64,000 nt of DNA from Bacteroidia bacterium (GTDB lineage: Bacteria > Bacteroidota > Bacteroidia > J057). How positions within the stretch are numbered: position 1 is the stretch's first letter; each line of letters begins with the position of its first letter. The position numbers and the translations under genes were made by a program. The notes below the pieces were generated by a model. The model worked only from the letters and a program-made list of their open reading frames with translations. It was not told the DNA's origin and searched no databases. The stretch is taken from positions 868,001-932,000 of the forward strand of contig JAWPMV010000001.1 of NCBI GenBank assembly GCA_033391075.1, given 5' to 3'. Of this stretch, positions 44,635-54,845 are shown piece after piece.

Positions 44635-46413
44635 ATGGAGCCACAGGAAATTTTAAAGATTAGTTCTCTTAGGACTGCATTTAAGGTGGACAAAGCCTGG
44701 AATCAGGTCGTAAAAGGACTGGACTTTAGCCTGAAAAAAGGAAAGACCCTGGGTATAGTAGGAGAGTCGGGAAGTGGAAAGTCCATTACATCCTTATCCA
44801 TCATGGGACTTTTGCCGGCAGGAGGCAAGATAGAGGATGGCGAAATTTTCTTTAGGTCTGCTCAGCAAGGACAGGTCAATCTCCTGAATTTGAAAGGAGA
44901 AGATATGAGGAGGATCAGGGGCAAAGAAATCGCTATGATCTTTCAGGAACCTATGAGTTCCCTCAATCCGGTTATTAAATGCGGCAAGCAGATTGTAGAA
45001 GCGCTCAGGCTGCATTTACAGATGTCCAAAGAAGAAGCCAGAGCCAAAACCCTGGATCTTTTTCGACAAGTAGAATTGCCCCGTGTAGAGGATATGTTCG
45101 AGTCCTATCCCCACCAGCTATCCGGAGGACAGTTACAGCGGGTGATGATAGCGATGGCTATCAGTTGTGAACCGAAAGTCTTGATTGCAGACGAACCAAC
45201 TACTGCGCTTGATGTAACCGTTCAGAAAAGCATCTTGAGTTTGTTGGAGGATTTGCAGGCGAAAAATCAGATGTCTATCATTTTCATTACCCATGACCTG
45301 GGAGTGGTAGCTGAAATTGCCGATGATGTGTTGGTAATGAAAGGAGGGAGGAAAATGGAGTATGGCTCAGTTACGCAAATTTTTGAAGATCCGCAGTCAC
45401 CTTATACCAAAGGACTACTGGCTTGTCGCCCTCAGATGGATCAGTTGATGAAGCGTCTTCCAACTTTGGAAGAGTATGAAGCAGGGGATTTTGATCCTGC
45501 GACTTATGAGTCTACGAAGGAGGTTTTTTACGAAAGGCAGCAAGATTTGCAACAGGCTGATCCGATCCTGAAAGTTGAAGGCCTTAAGAAGTATTATGGA
45601 AAAAAGGCAAAATCCTGGTTTTCCAAAAGCAAAGAGGAAGTAAAAGCCGTTGATGAAGTGTCATTTGAGGTGTTTCCGGGAGAAACCCTGGGATTGGTAG
45701 GAGAGTCGGGTTGTGGAAAGACCAGCCTTGGCAGAACTATTTTGAAATTGCTGGAGCCTACAGCTGGTAAGATTCAGTATGACGGAAGAGAAATTCAGGA
45801 CCTCACAGAGAAAGATCTTCGTCCCCTTCGCAAAGAAATACAAATCATTTTTCAGGATCCCTATAGCTCTCTAAACCCTCGTATTCCTATTGGTAGGGCT
45901 ATTCAGGAACCTATGAAAGTTCATGGAATCGGTAGCAGTGATGCAGATAGGAAAGAAAGAGTCATGTTACTCCTGGAAAAAGTGGGTCTGAATCGAGAGC
46001 ATTACAATCGATATCCACACGCTTTTTCCGGCGGACAAAGACAAAGAATTTGCATAGCGAGAACCCTGGCGGTCTCTCCTAAATTTGTGATTTGCGATGA
46101 ATCTGTTTCAGCTTTGGATGTATCCATTCAAGCACAAGTATTGAATCTCCTTAAAGACTTGCAGGAAGAAATGGGCTTGACCTATATTTTCATTTCGCAT
46201 GACCTGAGTGTGGTGAAGTTTATGAGTGATCGGATTTTGGTGATGAAAGAAGGGAAAATCGTAGAAGCAGAAGATGCTGAGAAACTGTATAGCGATCCTC
46301 AAACCGAATATACCCGAAGCTTGATTGAAGCCGTGCCCGAGGGGAGTATGGATAGTTTAAAGGCAGCCCTTCAAAGACGTGAGACAAAACGGGAGAAAAT
46401 GGAAGCAAATTGA
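44635..46413 (+). CDS. Fused double-ATPase ABC protein, oligopeptide/dipeptide type (DppDF-like)
   Basis: A 592-residue protein with two ATP-binding modules of the peptide/nickel transporter class. The first has Walker A GESGSGKS, signature SGGQLQRV and Walker [13 protein letters not shown]; the second has [16 protein letters not shown] and [11 protein letters not shown]. Both carry the D-, H- and Q-loop residues. It matches GsiA/YejF-type fusions that energise dipeptide or glutathione import. No permease or binding-protein genes lie next to it, so the rest of the transporter must be elsewhere. Confidence 0.92.
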   Translation: MEPQEILKISSLRTAFKVDKAWNQVVKGLDFSLKKGKTLGIVGESGSGKSITSLSIMGLLPAGGKIEDGEIFFRSAQQGQVNLLNLKGEDMRRIRGKEIAMIFQEPMSSLNPVIKCGKQIVEALRLHLQMSKEEARAKTLDLFRQVELPRVEDMFESYPHQLSGGQLQRVMIAMAISCEPKVLIADEPTTALDVTVQKSILSLLEDLQAKNQMSIIFITHDLGVVAEIADDVLVMKGGRKMEYGSVTQIFEDPQSPYTKGLLACRPQMDQLMKRLPTLEEYEAGDFDPATYESTKEVFYERQQDLQQADPILKVEGLKKYYGKKAKSWFSKSKEEVKAVDEVSFEVFPGETLGLVGESGCGKTSLGRTILKLLEPTAGKIQYDGREIQDLTEKDLRPLRKEIQIIFQDPYSSLNPRIPIGRAIQEPMKVHGIGSSDADRKERVMLLLEKVGLNREHYNRYPHAFSGGQRQRICIARTLAVSPKFVICDESVSALDVSIQAQVLNLLKDLQEEMGLTYIFISHDLSVVKFMSDRILVMKEGKIVEAEDAEKLYSDPQTEYTRSLIEAVPEGSMDSLKAALQRRETKREKMEAN

Positions 46414-46476
46414 TTTCCATTTTGCTAAATTTTCATTCATCTACTAAACTCTTTCTCAATATCTACCGTAAGAAAA

Positions 46477-46507
46477 TTTGGAAATACTAAATCCTTAGCT
46501 ATTTTTG
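46477..46507 (+). promoter_or_regulatory. Bacteroidota sigma-A type promoter of the metYX leader
   Basis: TTTG at 46477-46480 is followed after exactly 19 bp by TATTTTTG (46500-46507), an exact match to the -33 TTG / -7 TAnnTTTG consensus. Transcription should start near 46512-46515, about 35 bp before the SAM riboswitch. Confidence 0.75.
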
Positions 46508-46544
46508 TTTCCACTAAGACAAATACAAATCCATGGGATGTTGT

Positions 46545-46645
46545 AGGAGTCTATGAAGAAGAGGCGAGAGAACTGGCTCTATGACCCTCTGGCAACCTCG
46601 AAAGAGAAGGTGCCCCGTCCAGCCCATTTAGGGAAAGATACACTT
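46545..46645 (+). ncRNA. SAM-I (S-box) riboswitch
   Basis: The consensus elements of the SAM-I aptamer occur in order with normal spacing: AGAGG-CGAGAGAACTGGCTC, then ATGACCC and CTCTGGCAACC, a variable stem, AAGGTGC, and a 3' P1 strand. The GGCAACC and GGTGC segments form the ligand core. It lies between the metY promoter and a Cys-ending leader ORF, before metY. SAM binding should lower expression of metYX. The expression platform is not clear from sequence. Confidence 0.85.
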
Positions 46646-46665
46646 AACAACAAAATGGATTACCT

Positions 46666-46737
46666 ATGACTCATCAATCTGTATTTGTCCAAGACTCCAC
46701 ATCAATAGTGTCAATAAAGTTCTGTTGTTGTTGCTAA
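46666..46737 (+). CDS. Leader peptide ending in four cysteines
   Basis: A 23-codon frame (ATG 46666, TAA 46735-46737) encodes a peptide ending K-F-C-C-C-C, with the Cys codons TGT TGT TGT TGC at 46723-46734. The four cysteine codons sit in front of GTTGC-TAAG-GCAAC (46730-46743), a hairpin that a ribosome on these codons would prevent. The ATG overlaps the stop of a 4-codon upstream frame. Position, between the SAM riboswitch and metY, suggests a cysteine-sensing attenuator. Translation has not been shown. Confidence 0.6.
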   Translation: MTHQSVFVQDSTSIVSIKFCCCC

Positions 46738-46774
46738 GGCAACTTCGCAGAGAAGCATTTTTATAATTCTGTAA

Positions 46775-48157
<1,383 letters not shown>

Positions 48158-48200
48158 GATGGATTTCTAGGAAAAAATCCTGAGATTTATTGAATATTTA

Positions 48201-48225
48201 TGGGCAGATGCTTGGCATCTGCCCA
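48201..48225 (+). other. Perfect hairpin between metY and metX
   Basis: TGGGCAGATGC and GCATCTGCCCA form an 11-bp perfect stem with a TTG triloop, 43 bp after metY and 18 bp before metX. No T-run follows. It may stabilise the upstream mRNA or adjust the metX/metY ratio. Confidence 0.55.
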
Positions 48226-48243
48226 ATTTAATGCCCCTGAACC

Positions 48244-49248
48244 TTGGAAGTATACCATTCCACAGAAAAACTAATCCTCGAGAGTGGCGAAAGCCTGGCT
48301 GAAATTGAGTTGACCTGGCAAAGCTGGGGTACGCTCAATGAAACCAAAGACAATGTGATTTGGATATGCCATGCCCTGACTGGCAATTCAGATGCGGAGG
48401 ATTGGTGGCCCGATCTGATTGGCGAAGGCTTGATATTCGATCCTGCCAGGCATTTTATCATTTGTGCCAATATGCTGGGTTCCTGCTATGGATCTACGGG
48501 CCCACTTTCTACCAATCCTGAAAGCCAAAAGCCATATTTTCATACCTTCCCTGCCCTCAGCAATCGAGATATCGTTCAGGCATTCGATAGGCTGAGAAAA
48601 CATTTGGGCATAGTGCAGATCGAGATGATCATCGGAGGATCATTGGGCGGGCAACAAGTGCTGGAGTGGGGCATATCACATCCTGATCTTTTTCGTCATC
48701 TGGTCCCCGTCGCTACCAATGCTTTTCATTCTCCCTGGGGCATAGCCTTCAATGAGTCACAACGGATGGCCATAGCTGCTGATCCTTCGTGGAAAGAGGA
48801 AGATCCGGCTGCCGGTTCGGAAGGCTTACGCGCTGCCCGGGCCATTGCTTTGCTTTCTTATAGAAGTTATGAAATCTACAATCGTTCGCAGGAAGAAAGC
48901 GATCTCTCTTTGACAGATAATTATAAAGCCTCCAGCTATCAGCAATACCAGGGAACCAAGCTTCTCAATCGTTTCAATGCATTTAGTTACTGGACCCTGA
49001 GTAAAGCCATGGATTCCCAGCAATTGGGGCGGGGCAGGGGAGGCCTGGAAAAAGCCCTTTCCCGCATACAAGCCAAAACTCTTTGCATAGGCATCAGCTC
49101 AGATGTCCTGTTCCCACCACAAGAACAAAGATTCATTGCTGAAAATATTCCCACTGCCGAATTCAGGGAGATCAATTCCCCTTATGGGCATGATGGCTTT
49201 TTGGTAGAGACCGCCCAACTTGCTACTATCCTAAAAGACTGGTGGTAG
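48244..49248 (+). CDS. metX: Homoserine O-acetyltransferase
   Basis: Acetylates homoserine with acetyl-CoA to give the substrate of MetY. This alpha/beta-hydrolase fold enzyme of 334 residues has the nucleophile S133 in GGSLGGQQVLEW, the acetylation/homoserine segments WICHALTGNSDAEDWW and NMLGSCYGSTGP, RFNAFSYWTL, and the catalytic H in SPYGHDGFLVE. The start is TTG at 48244: an in-frame stop lies just before and the family alignment begins here (VYHSTEKLILESGESL). It follows metY by 86 bp and shares its promoter. Confidence 0.94.
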   Translation: MEVYHSTEKLILESGESLAEIELTWQSWGTLNETKDNVIWICHALTGNSDAEDWWPDLIGEGLIFDPARHFIICANMLGSCYGSTGPLSTNPESQKPYFHTFPALSNRDIVQAFDRLRKHLGIVQIEMIIGGSLGGQQVLEWGISHPDLFRHLVPVATNAFHSPWGIAFNESQRMAIAADPSWKEEDPAAGSEGLRAARAIALLSYRSYEIYNRSQEESDLSLTDNYKASSYQQYQGTKLLNRFNAFSYWTLSKAMDSQQLGRGRGGLEKALSRIQAKTLCIGISSDVLFPPQEQRFIAENIPTAEFREINSPYGHDGFLVETAQLATILKDWW

Positions 49249-49280
49249 GATTAATTTTGAGAAAGCTGGGCACTTGAATT

Positions 49281-49302
49281 GAGAAAAAATTATTTCTCTT
49301 TT
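49281..49302 (+). terminator. Weak terminator-like hairpin after metX
   Basis: GAGAAA (49281-49286) and TTTCTC (49293-49298) form a 6-bp stem with four T residues after it, 32 bp past the metX stop. AT-rich and weak. Confidence 0.35.
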
Positions 49303-49408
49303 GATTAGAATTTTAGAAAATCCACGTCCTATCTGGTTGTATTGGATCGAGCAAGCCAAAATGGTTTTTGCTCCTACCTTATCTTATTAACCATTCAACA
49401 CAATCAAC

Positions 49409-49954
49409 ATGAAAAATCTCATTTCATTCCTACTCCTTTCCTTTCTATTTAGCTGTACTTCGATAACGGAAGAAGAAAGAATTATTCCCATTGAAAATTC
49501 TGTAAAGGAAGCTGCCGAAAGTCAAACTGAACTTGATCCCAATGAGTTTGAAAAAACTAACAAATCTTGTCGCTGCACTTTTAGAACAGAAGTTAGTCCA
49601 AACTTGCTGGGAGAAGAATGGGATGTGACTTTTAGGGTAGTAGAAAATGGGCAGACTGAGCTAATCGAGATTGATGGAGATGGTGTTCCCATGCCTTCCA
49701 ATTCTACTATCTTTAGTCGTCATAGCCTGACTAAGTTTCAGGTGATTCCTGTTTTTATGCGTATGCTATATGGTGATCCGGAAGAGGCCTTAGAAGAAGA
49801 AGGCTGGATAAAAGTCAGAATTTCTTGCCAGGAAAAACCATCTGTGAGTTATACCTTGACTGTACCCACCTATGATGTATCTGGTTCAGTTTATACAGAA
49901 AAATTTACTCAGCTAACTTCTGGTTGCGGCACAGTAGAAGTTACCAAAGAATAG
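49409..49954 (+). CDS. Hypothetical lipoprotein
   Basis: A 181-residue exported lipoprotein, MKNLISFLLLSFLFSCTSI with the lipidated C16. The rest is hydrophilic, with a cysteine-rich pair CRC near the middle (KSCRCTFRTEV) and two further cysteines near ISCQEK and SGCGT, and a predicted beta structure. Family not recognised. It stands alone between metX and a terminator with a UUCG loop at 49972-50005. Confidence 0.65.
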   Translation: MKNLISFLLLSFLFSCTSITEEERIIPIENSVKEAAESQTELDPNEFEKTNKSCRCTFRTEVSPNLLGEEWDVTFRVVENGQTELIEIDGDGVPMPSNSTIFSRHSLTKFQVIPVFMRMLYGDPEEALEEEGWIKVRISCQEKPSVSYTLTVPTYDVSGSVYTEKFTQLTSGCGTVEVTKE

Positions 49955-49971
49955 ATATTCCTTTCGTTTAT

Positions 49972-50012
49972 AAATGGGTTTTATCCTTCGGGATGAAACC
50001 CATTTATCTTTA
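49972..50012. terminator. Strong hairpin terminator with UUCG loop
   Basis: A 15-bp stem, AAATGGGTTTTATCC (49972-49986) with GGATGAAACCCATTT (49991-50005), is closed by a TTCG tetraloop, the most stable RNA loop known. A T-rich stretch follows on the plus strand and an A-rich one precedes it, so it serves both strands, ending the lipoprotein gene and perhaps the gene from the other side. Confidence 0.85.
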
Positions 50013-50156
50013 TACTAAGCCCCCAATTCCTGAGAAGCGAATTTGATTGAGCTTGCAATTTTTTGGCTGACTTATATTTTCCTTCTCCATAAGGATCGGA
50101 TAAAATTCAGCATAAATAATCCACAAAGCTGTCACGCAGACTGGAGGGGAAGGCAT

Positions 50157-53100
50157 TTATTCTTTCTTCCCCAAATCAATGCGTTTGCTGCCGGAAATAG
50201 GTTTGCCATCTGCGGACATCCCTTCTGCTTTTATCGAAATGCTCTGGGTATTTTCATGTAGTGGGACCTTGATTTTGGCTTTACCTTCCGCATCAAATTT
50301 TACCTCTGCTTCCCAGTGAATGGCATGTGATCTTTTTGTAGGAGAAGTGGAGTTTTTGGCCAATGGGGAGAATTGCTTTTCTCCTTCATGAAATCCCGGA
50401 TGGAAAAAGGATTTTATCCCTTGTTTTAGCAATTTTTCCATGCTACGCGGTCCGTTACGCCTACTCTGTACCACAATAACAGGCCCATAGATACCTATAT
50501 AATCTATGAGGTCCGCGCTCAAGGCCTGAAAACTTAGGAACTTAGTTACCATTCCATTAATGAGGAAAGTTACCTTCATCCTTTGAGGTAAGCCTCGATC
50601 CCAGTATAGGTAATACATTTCATTCTCGATGCGATCTACCTCATATCGGCTGCCCGGTTTCAGCATAGAAAGCAGACTTAGTCCCCTCATATCCTGCGGC
50701 ACAAAATCCAGCTCATTCAGGTTGAAGGCATCATATAGTCGTGAATCAGGCCCTCTTCTTGCCTCAATTTCTACCGTGTCCAGCAACAAGTCCATTGCTG
50801 CTTGTGCTGCAAGGGCATTTTCTCTCGCATATTCTTCCCATAAACTATTTCTCTGCTTCAGCTTTTTTGTTTGGGGCAACTTGATTTCCGGCCTGGCCTC
50901 AGAAAGGAATTCGATTTCTACATCTCTTCTTCCATCAAGTTTCACTTTATCTGATTCTGTTTTTTGATTGCCTTTTCTTGCCTGAACAATAAAAAGGGTG
51001 GAGTCCAGAAATAAAGGAGCTTCAAACTCAAAGTAGCCGGATTCATCAGATTGAGATTCTTCCAGGAAAAGAGATTCACTCAGGGTATTGACCATAAGGG
51101 AACTTGCGATCTTCTTTTTAGGATTGGCTCCATCCAGGGTATAGCCCTTAATCTTGATTCCCGTTTCTGGTGAATAGGCCAAGGATTCTTTTTCTGATAG
51201 GATTTCATTCCAATCATATAACTTCCCTTGCCAACTCATCAGAAAGAGATCCAGGGATTTTCGATTCGCTTTATTCAGGGGAAAAAAATGAGCCATACTA
51301 CCCGGCATCATACCCAGATCTGATTCTAATAATAGATAGGGAGCAATGGAACTTCCCTCTTGTAAATCAAATAGCGTCTCAGTAACTGAAAGAGACAATT
51401 GGGTTTCTCCTGGAGTTTTTAAGCTATCACTCAGATTCAATCCTATCTCAATCTCACCACCCGAAAGAGATTGCCCTTCATTGCTTATCTCCAGTATTTC
51501 TTGTGCAAGACCTGACTCATTGAAAGCGAGTCTTTGAGCTTTTAATTCACCATCAGCATCGAAAAGACTGAATTCTACCAAACCTGTGATGAGGGTGTTT
51601 TTGGGAATGTTGATGATTTGGCCTGGCTCTATATCATCTATAAATAAACTCAAGGCTCCCCTTACATGAGCCAGTAGGAAAGCATCCTCCAGCGCATCCT
51701 CTTCACTATGTGCAATTTTTATCCGAAAGAAATCTTCATCATTGTTTATCACCCGCAACCTGAAACCAGCTTCCTGAATGGGAGGAAGATCGGAGTAGGT
51801 GCCTCTCCCATTTTCTTTGAGGTAGGCTTTATAAGACTTGCCTTTCTCTGGTAAGAATGAGAAGCTGCCAAAACCCTTGTGATCAAGGCTGGCCGAACTG
51901 ATGAAGTTTCTGTTTTCATCTTCTACAACTACTTCTGTACTTCTGGAATTGGTAGATAATCCTGTCAGGCTAAAGGCCAGAATATTTTCCTGCCCCTCAA
52001 TTAATTTCCCTCCTTCCGGGAAAAAACTGAGCCGACTTCGGCCTGCATCCATGGTCTGTTTTTCTGTCAGGCTGGAAGGCAAAGTTATACTTTCCTCTTC
52101 CTCCTCTTTGCCCCAGATATCAATATATTCCTGGAAAAAATAAGACTGAGGTCGATTTTTCATGTAATGGGTGTAGGCCCGGATCAGGTATTGACCGGAA
52201 GCAATACCTGGTTTGAGAGAAAATTTCCCCCAATTTGCCTTAACGCTATGAAAACTCAGAGAGTCGATCAGTTTACCTTTTGGATCTATGAGTTCGACAT
52301 GATAGACCTGGCTGGGACTCTGAAGGCTATGATTCATCGCATCCATGAGATAGGCCCGAAACCAAATCTCTTCTCCACTGAAGAAATTGTATTTATTGAG
52401 ATGTACGAATAACTTTTCCCTGGGCCTTATTTCCTGATAGGCCTTAAGACTATCAATCAATCTATAAGAAGGTTCCAAGCTCTTGGGACCGGGATTGTAA
52501 TCCAGAGGAAGAAGTTCTGCTACCCTGAGTTTTGTCCAGGAACCGTATTCTTCGATATCTTCCGGATTCAGGAGATTTCCACTCTTGGAGACCAGATAAT
52601 AACCGCTCAGGGATCGGATGATAGATATGGGATGTTTGTTCTCACCCCTAAAGGCCGACCAGGAATTTTTTTCTCCTTTATCAACAATGCCGAGCTGACC
52701 ATCCAAAAATAAGGTGTCTACATCTCTTCCTCTGCGGATATCTAATTCAGAAAAGCTAATGGGCTGGAAATAGGCACTTTCCCCCTCTGCTCTTGGAGGA
52801 TTGTATTTAACCTCATACTCACTGTTTTTCAATTCATCCAGAAAAAGAGTTGAGAAAAAATGTTTGGGGGAAATTCTAAAGGATTTCTTTCTCTTTTTGA
52901 GGGCTTTTTTTAGATTTTTATCCTCCAATAACAGCTCTTCAAAGAAAACTTCTCCTTTATAGCTCAGGTCTTGATTTTTATTTAGTTGAAAGTCTTTAAG
53001 AAAGAATTGAATTTGATAGCCAAGGGCTTCATTTCGAACCTCTAGAGCAGCAAGGCTTTCAGCAAAAATGGTATCCTTTTGTTCTCGAAGAACGAGGACT

Positions 53101-53531
53101 TCCGGATTCAGGATTTTCGTCTTTTTTTGATTGGGGGATTGACCTAGAAATGCCCGTTTAAATTTCCTGAGCAATCTTTTTCTGTTTGCAGCATATTTTT
53201 CAGTGATCTCTACTTCTTTGAGCTTCTTTTCTATTCGGTTGAGGTAAATTACTGCTGGAAGATCAGCGGGAGATTTCAGTTTCAGACTAAGCAATTCATA
53301 TCCCAGGTGTGAAACGACCAGATCCACCTCTCGCAATCCCGACATATTTAAGCTGAAATTTCCACGGGTATCAGAGGTCGTTCCTATAGAAGTTTTAGAA
53401 AAGAAAACAGATGCGTATGCGATCGGCTCTGAACTTTCCCGATCAATCAGCTGGGAGGATAAGCTTTGAGCGGAAACTTTTAGCTTGAAGCATAGAGATA
53501 GTAATAGGAAGAAGTAGAGGATTCTTTTCAT
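50157..53531 (-). CDS. CarboxypepD_reg and MG2-type surface protein
   Basis: A 1124-residue exported protein. After the signal peptide (about 1-21) comes a CarboxypepD regulatory-like beta domain (AYASVFFSKTSIGTTSDTRG), a low-complexity basic region (about 105-220), and an MG2-like domain (REKLFVHLNKYNFFSGEEIW, FRAYLMDAMNHS) as in alpha-2-macroglobulin relatives. The end contains a weak plug-like segment (YIGIYGPVIVVQSRRNG). The order suggests a vestige of a TonB-receptor-type protein without a barrel. Seen in Bacteroidota; the role is unknown. Confidence 0.75.
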   Translation of the reverse strand: MKRILYFFLLLSLCFKLKVSAQSLSSQLIDRESSEPIAYASVFFSKTSIGTTSDTRGNFSLNMSGLREVDLVVSHLGYELLSLKLKSPADLPAVIYLNRIEKKLKEVEITEKYAANRKRLLRKFKRAFLGQSPNQKKTKILNPEVLVLREQKDTIFAESLAALEVRNEALGYQIQFFLKDFQLNKNQDLSYKGEVFFEELLLEDKNLKKALKKRKKSFRISPKHFFSTLFLDELKNSEYEVKYNPPRAEGESAYFQPISFSELDIRRGRDVDTLFLDGQLGIVDKGEKNSWSAFRGENKHPISIIRSLSGYYLVSKSGNLLNPEDIEEYGSWTKLRVAELLPLDYNPGPKSLEPSYRLIDSLKAYQEIRPREKLFVHLNKYNFFSGEEIWFRAYLMDAMNHSLQSPSQVYHVELIDPKGKLIDSLSFHSVKANWGKFSLKPGIASGQYLIRAYTHYMKNRPQSYFFQEYIDIWGKEEEEESITLPSSLTEKQTMDAGRSRLSFFPEGGKLIEGQENILAFSLTGLSTNSRSTEVVVEDENRNFISSASLDHKGFGSFSFLPEKGKSYKAYLKENGRGTYSDLPPIQEAGFRLRVINNDEDFFRIKIAHSEEDALEDAFLLAHVRGALSLFIDDIEPGQIINIPKNTLITGLVEFSLFDADGELKAQRLAFNESGLAQEILEISNEGQSLSGGEIEIGLNLSDSLKTPGETQLSLSVTETLFDLQEGSSIAPYLLLESDLGMMPGSMAHFFPLNKANRKSLDLFLMSWQGKLYDWNEILSEKESLAYSPETGIKIKGYTLDGANPKKKIASSLMVNTLSESLFLEESQSDESGYFEFEAPLFLDSTLFIVQARKGNQKTESDKVKLDGRRDVEIEFLSEARPEIKLPQTKKLKQRNSLWEEYARENALAAQAAMDLLLDTVEIEARRGPDSRLYDAFNLNELDFVPQDMRGLSLLSMLKPGSRYEVDRIENEMYYLYWDRGLPQRMKVTFLINGMVTKFLSFQALSADLIDYIGIYGPVIVVQSRRNGPRSMEKLLKQGIKSFFHPGFHEGEKQFSPLAKNSTSPTKRSHAIHWEAEVKFDAEGKAKIKVPLHENTQSISIKAEGMSADGKPISGSKRIDLGKKE

Positions 53532-53551
53532 GATGTTATGCTAGTAGATAC

Positions 53552-54808
53552 TTAAGTAACTGCCTTTTCCTTACTATGTTTTGCAATGATTCCTGCTGCG
53601 ATTTGCCTCTTTATCAGCCAACTAAGGCTCATAAGTAAAATAATGAATATCCAAAAAGCATCATAGCCAAATTCATCTATAAAACTCAATCCCACGCCCG
53701 GCCCAATAATGCTACAGGCAGACCAGGACATCCAATACCAGGACATATATTCTCCTCTTCGACTTTCAGGACTCATATTTATGGGAAGCGAATTGTTGAA
53801 AGGGAAGAAAAATATTTCTCCGAAGGTAAAGAACAAGGTTGCCAGACAGAAGAAGTAAAGAGAAGCAGGCAATAGAAATGGGAGAAAGGATATTCCCAAT
53901 AAAACCAGTCCGCCTAATAGGGAGACTTTTAGCTTCCCTGCCTTTTCTATCTGGTCAACAAAAGGCATTTCTAATAGAACGATCAAAATCCCATTGAGGG
54001 TCATCATCATCCCTATATATCTTTCATCGAAGCCCCACTCTGTTTTTATAAAAACAGGAATAGAATGGAACCACTGGATAAATCCCAGGCCCACCAGGAA
54101 AGAGGAGAGCAAGAACAGGAGAAAACTTTTGTCCTTATAAGGGGGAGGAGTGTTGACCGAAGAAATGTTTTCCTTTTCGAGATTTTCAGCCCTATGTTTA
54201 TGGGTTTGTTTCCAGCTGCTAGAGACAATAAAGAAATAGATAGCTGAGAGCATGCAGGTACTTCCATCAATCCAGAATAGCCAATTGTAGCCGAGGGTTG
54301 CAGCTATGAATCCACCTACACCTGAGGCCGCACTCCAGCCTAAATTGATCGCGATCCTGATAAAAGACATACTTCTTCCTGTCTCATTTTTGGGAACGTG
54401 TAGCCCAACGGCTGTTGACATAGCGGGTCGATAGGCATCTCCAATTAAAGCTGTGAGGAGAATAAGGAAGAAGAATTGGTTGAAGGTCTCCGCGAACTGT
54501 AAAATTATAAGGCAAATACCACTGAAAAAGAGGCTGCCAGTCATAACCGGATTCGGACCTATCTTGTCACTGAGTTTCCCTCCGAGAAAAGTGCCTCCCA
54601 AAGAACCGATGCCAAAAGCAGTAATAAGAAAACCCGCTTCTTTAAGGGAAAATCCTTTGACGGTGTTGAGATAGACGGTCAGAAAAGGGACTACCATAGT
54701 CCCGAGGCGATTGATAAAGGTAAATATACCAATGGCCCAGATTTCTTTCGGGTGGCCGGAATAGGAATCTATGTAAATCCGTAGCGTTTTGCGTAGCAAG
54801 GTTTTCAT
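53552..54808 (-). CDS. Major facilitator superfamily transporter
   Basis: A 418-residue membrane protein with twelve predicted segments. The motif GGKLSDKIGPNPVM after TM2 (the MFS loop motif GxLsDrxGrr) and TFLGGK establish the family. A hydrophilic loop (about 195-220) separates the two halves. The transported compound cannot be told; drug or sugar/peptide exporters are common. The gene ends 20 bp before the start of the MG2-type gene on the same strand, and 38 bp separate it from the upstream lipoprotein gene, so an operon is possible. Confidence 0.88.
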   Translation of the reverse strand: MKTLLRKTLRIYIDSYSGHPKEIWAIGIFTFINRLGTMVVPFLTVYLNTVKGFSLKEAGFLITAFGIGSLGGTFLGGKLSDKIGPNPVMTGSLFFSGICLIILQFAETFNQFFFLILLTALIGDAYRPAMSTAVGLHVPKNETGRSMSFIRIAINLGWSAASGVGGFIAATLGYNWLFWIDGSTCMLSAIYFFIVSSSWKQTHKHRAENLEKENISSVNTPPPYKDKSFLLFLLSSFLVGLGFIQWFHSIPVFIKTEWGFDERYIGMMMTLNGILIVLLEMPFVDQIEKAGKLKVSLLGGLVLLGISFLPFLLPASLYFFCLATLFFTFGEIFFFPFNNSLPINMSPESRRGEYMSWYWMSWSACSIIGPGVGLSFIDEFGYDAFWIFIILLMSLSWLIKRQIAAGIIAKHSKEKAVT

Positions 54809-54845
54809 GTGTGTGTGAAGTAAGCCTTATTCTACGAAAGCTTAT

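Noticed and set aside
46655-46669. A four-codon frame (M-D-Y-L) whose stop overlaps the poly-Cys leader start
   Set aside because: Too short to judge; the ATGA overlap might couple translation but could be chance, so I only mention it in the leader entry.
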